From positions 1 to 5,470 of the forward strand of contig PXBV01000194.1 of the NCBI GenBank assembly GCA_003565575.1: 5,470 nt of DNA, in the 5' to 3' direction. This DNA is from Psychroflexus sp. (GTDB lineage: Bacteria > Bacteroidota > Bacteroidia > Flavobacteriales > Flavobacteriaceae). A program made the position numbers and the translations under genes. The stretch's first letter is position 1; each line of letters starts with the position of its first letter. The notes below the pieces were generated by a model. It made no database searches, was not told where the DNA came from, and was given only the letters and a program-made list of their open reading frames with translations. Below, in pieces: positions 4,947 to 5,470 of this stretch.

Positions 4947-5470
4947 TTAAAATCTTCTTACGGGTAAGACTAAAAGTTCTACACTTTTACCTATAGATGC
5001 TTCTAATGCATCAAAATTTCGACGAAATGCCACAACAGAAGCGAATGAAGAAAAATCATCTGAGGCCCAATATTCATTTTGTTGGCCGCCTTTATAATCG
5101 CCGATATCATTAGAATAAATTTCATCGCTGATTTCTACCAATTCTAGAGTACTGGGTAAAAACCAATCTTCAAACCCATTAAGCTCGTATGCATCACAAA
5201 CCCGTGCAGCAATGTCTTCTTCTCCGCAAAAGGTTAAAATTTGAGTAGTATTAAATTTTCCAAAACCAATATTTTTGTCGGTTTCTGGGATTTTATCTCC
5301 TCCGCAACCCCACGGGGCAGTACCCACATCATTGGGAGCTACTTCTAGATAGCGCCATCCATTGGAATATTCTCCTTTATCATAAAACACATAACCGCCC
5401 GCTGGTCCTTCATCTCCTAAATTGTAATTAATCTCTTCTTCTACTTTATTTTCAAAAACTAGACTATCTA
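4947..5470 (-). CDS. DUF1566 (Lcl C-terminal-like) domain protein, N-terminus cut by window edge
   Basis: The frame is open to the right edge: 173 codons are visible and the true start lies outside. An internal GTG at 5388-5390 should not be taken as the start, because the conserved sequence continues upstream as LGDEGPAGGYVFYDKG (visible residues 17-32). The family pattern continues with WRYLEVAP, WGCGGDK, IGFGKFNTTQI, a cysteine-bearing segment (C55, C81, C91 of the visible part, possibly disulfide-forming), DWFLPSTLEL (101-110), the EYWASDD strand and a final LPVRRF. DUF1566 domains occur in secreted and surface proteins of many bacteria, and some resemble C-type-lectin folds; a ligand cannot be named. 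The protein stops right after the domain and has no T9SS sorting domain of its own. The gene 10 bp downstream encodes one. Any signal peptide and promoter lie beyond the edge. Confidence 0.85.
   Translation of the reverse strand, partial: DSLVFENKVEEEINYNLGDEGPAGGYVFYDKGEYSNGWRYLEVAPNDVGTAPWGCGGDKIPETDKNIGFGKFNTTQILTFCGEEDIAARVCDAYELNGFEDWFLPSTLELVEISDEIYSNDIGDYKGGQQNEYWASDDFSSFASVVAFRRNFDALEASIGKSVELLVLPVRRF

Noticed and set aside
5388..5390. GTG as the start of the DUF1566 protein
   Set aside because: The reading frame and the conserved GPAGGY motif continue upstream to the window edge, so this is an internal valine.

Overview
The window is AT-rich DNA that reads as a member of the Bacteroidota, most likely a flavobacterium (Flavobacteriia). 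This rests on a type IX secretion (T9SS) C-terminal sorting domain, a YtxJ-type bacilliredoxin of the Bacteroidota form, PyrR directly followed by PyrB, near-absence of Shine-Dalgarno sequences, and promoter-like TANNTTTG boxes of the Bacteroidota type. The genus cannot be told from this sequence.

Layout. Positions 1-1235 (minus strand) hold a pyrimidine operon: pyrR (complete, 696-1235), then pyrB after a 9-bp gap. pyrB is cut by the left window edge after 228 codons. A divergent intergenic region (1236-1372) separates it from a plus-strand Nramp-family transporter (1373-2605) that begins with TTG and lacks the canonical metal-binding motifs. A 184-bp non-coding stretch (2606-2789) holds a perfect AT-rich inverted repeat, a start-less 40-codon open stretch and a promoter-like sequence. 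It leads into a small acidic orphan protein (2790-3095, plus). This converges on ytxJ, a monothiol bacilliredoxin (3144-3554, minus). ytxJ is divergent from cysH, an iron-sulfur APS reductase (3665-4354, plus). The 110-bp space between them carries a perfect 9-bp inverted repeat at two-turn spacing, overlapping the probable cysH promoter. cysH converges, across a hairpin-forming gap, on two minus-strand genes 10 bp apart. The first is a DUF1566/Lcl-type domain protein cut by the right edge (4947-5470). The second is a small secreted protein with a T9SS type A sorting domain (4415-4936).

How the genes fit together. PyrR and PyrB belong to UMP synthesis and uracil salvage. The PyrR-dependent leader attenuator known from Bacillus has no room here. 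ytxJ and cysH share a redox/sulfur theme: one acts on low-molecular-weight thiol mixed disulfides, the other makes sulfite for cysteine synthesis. The last two genes look like a cell-surface or secreted operon.

Most of the window is ordinary core genome. No mobile element, CRISPR array, tRNA or rRNA was seen. The points most worth a second look are the ytxJ/cysH operator candidate, the non-canonical Nramp transporter, the leaderless PyrR, and the orphan gene with its upstream open stretch.
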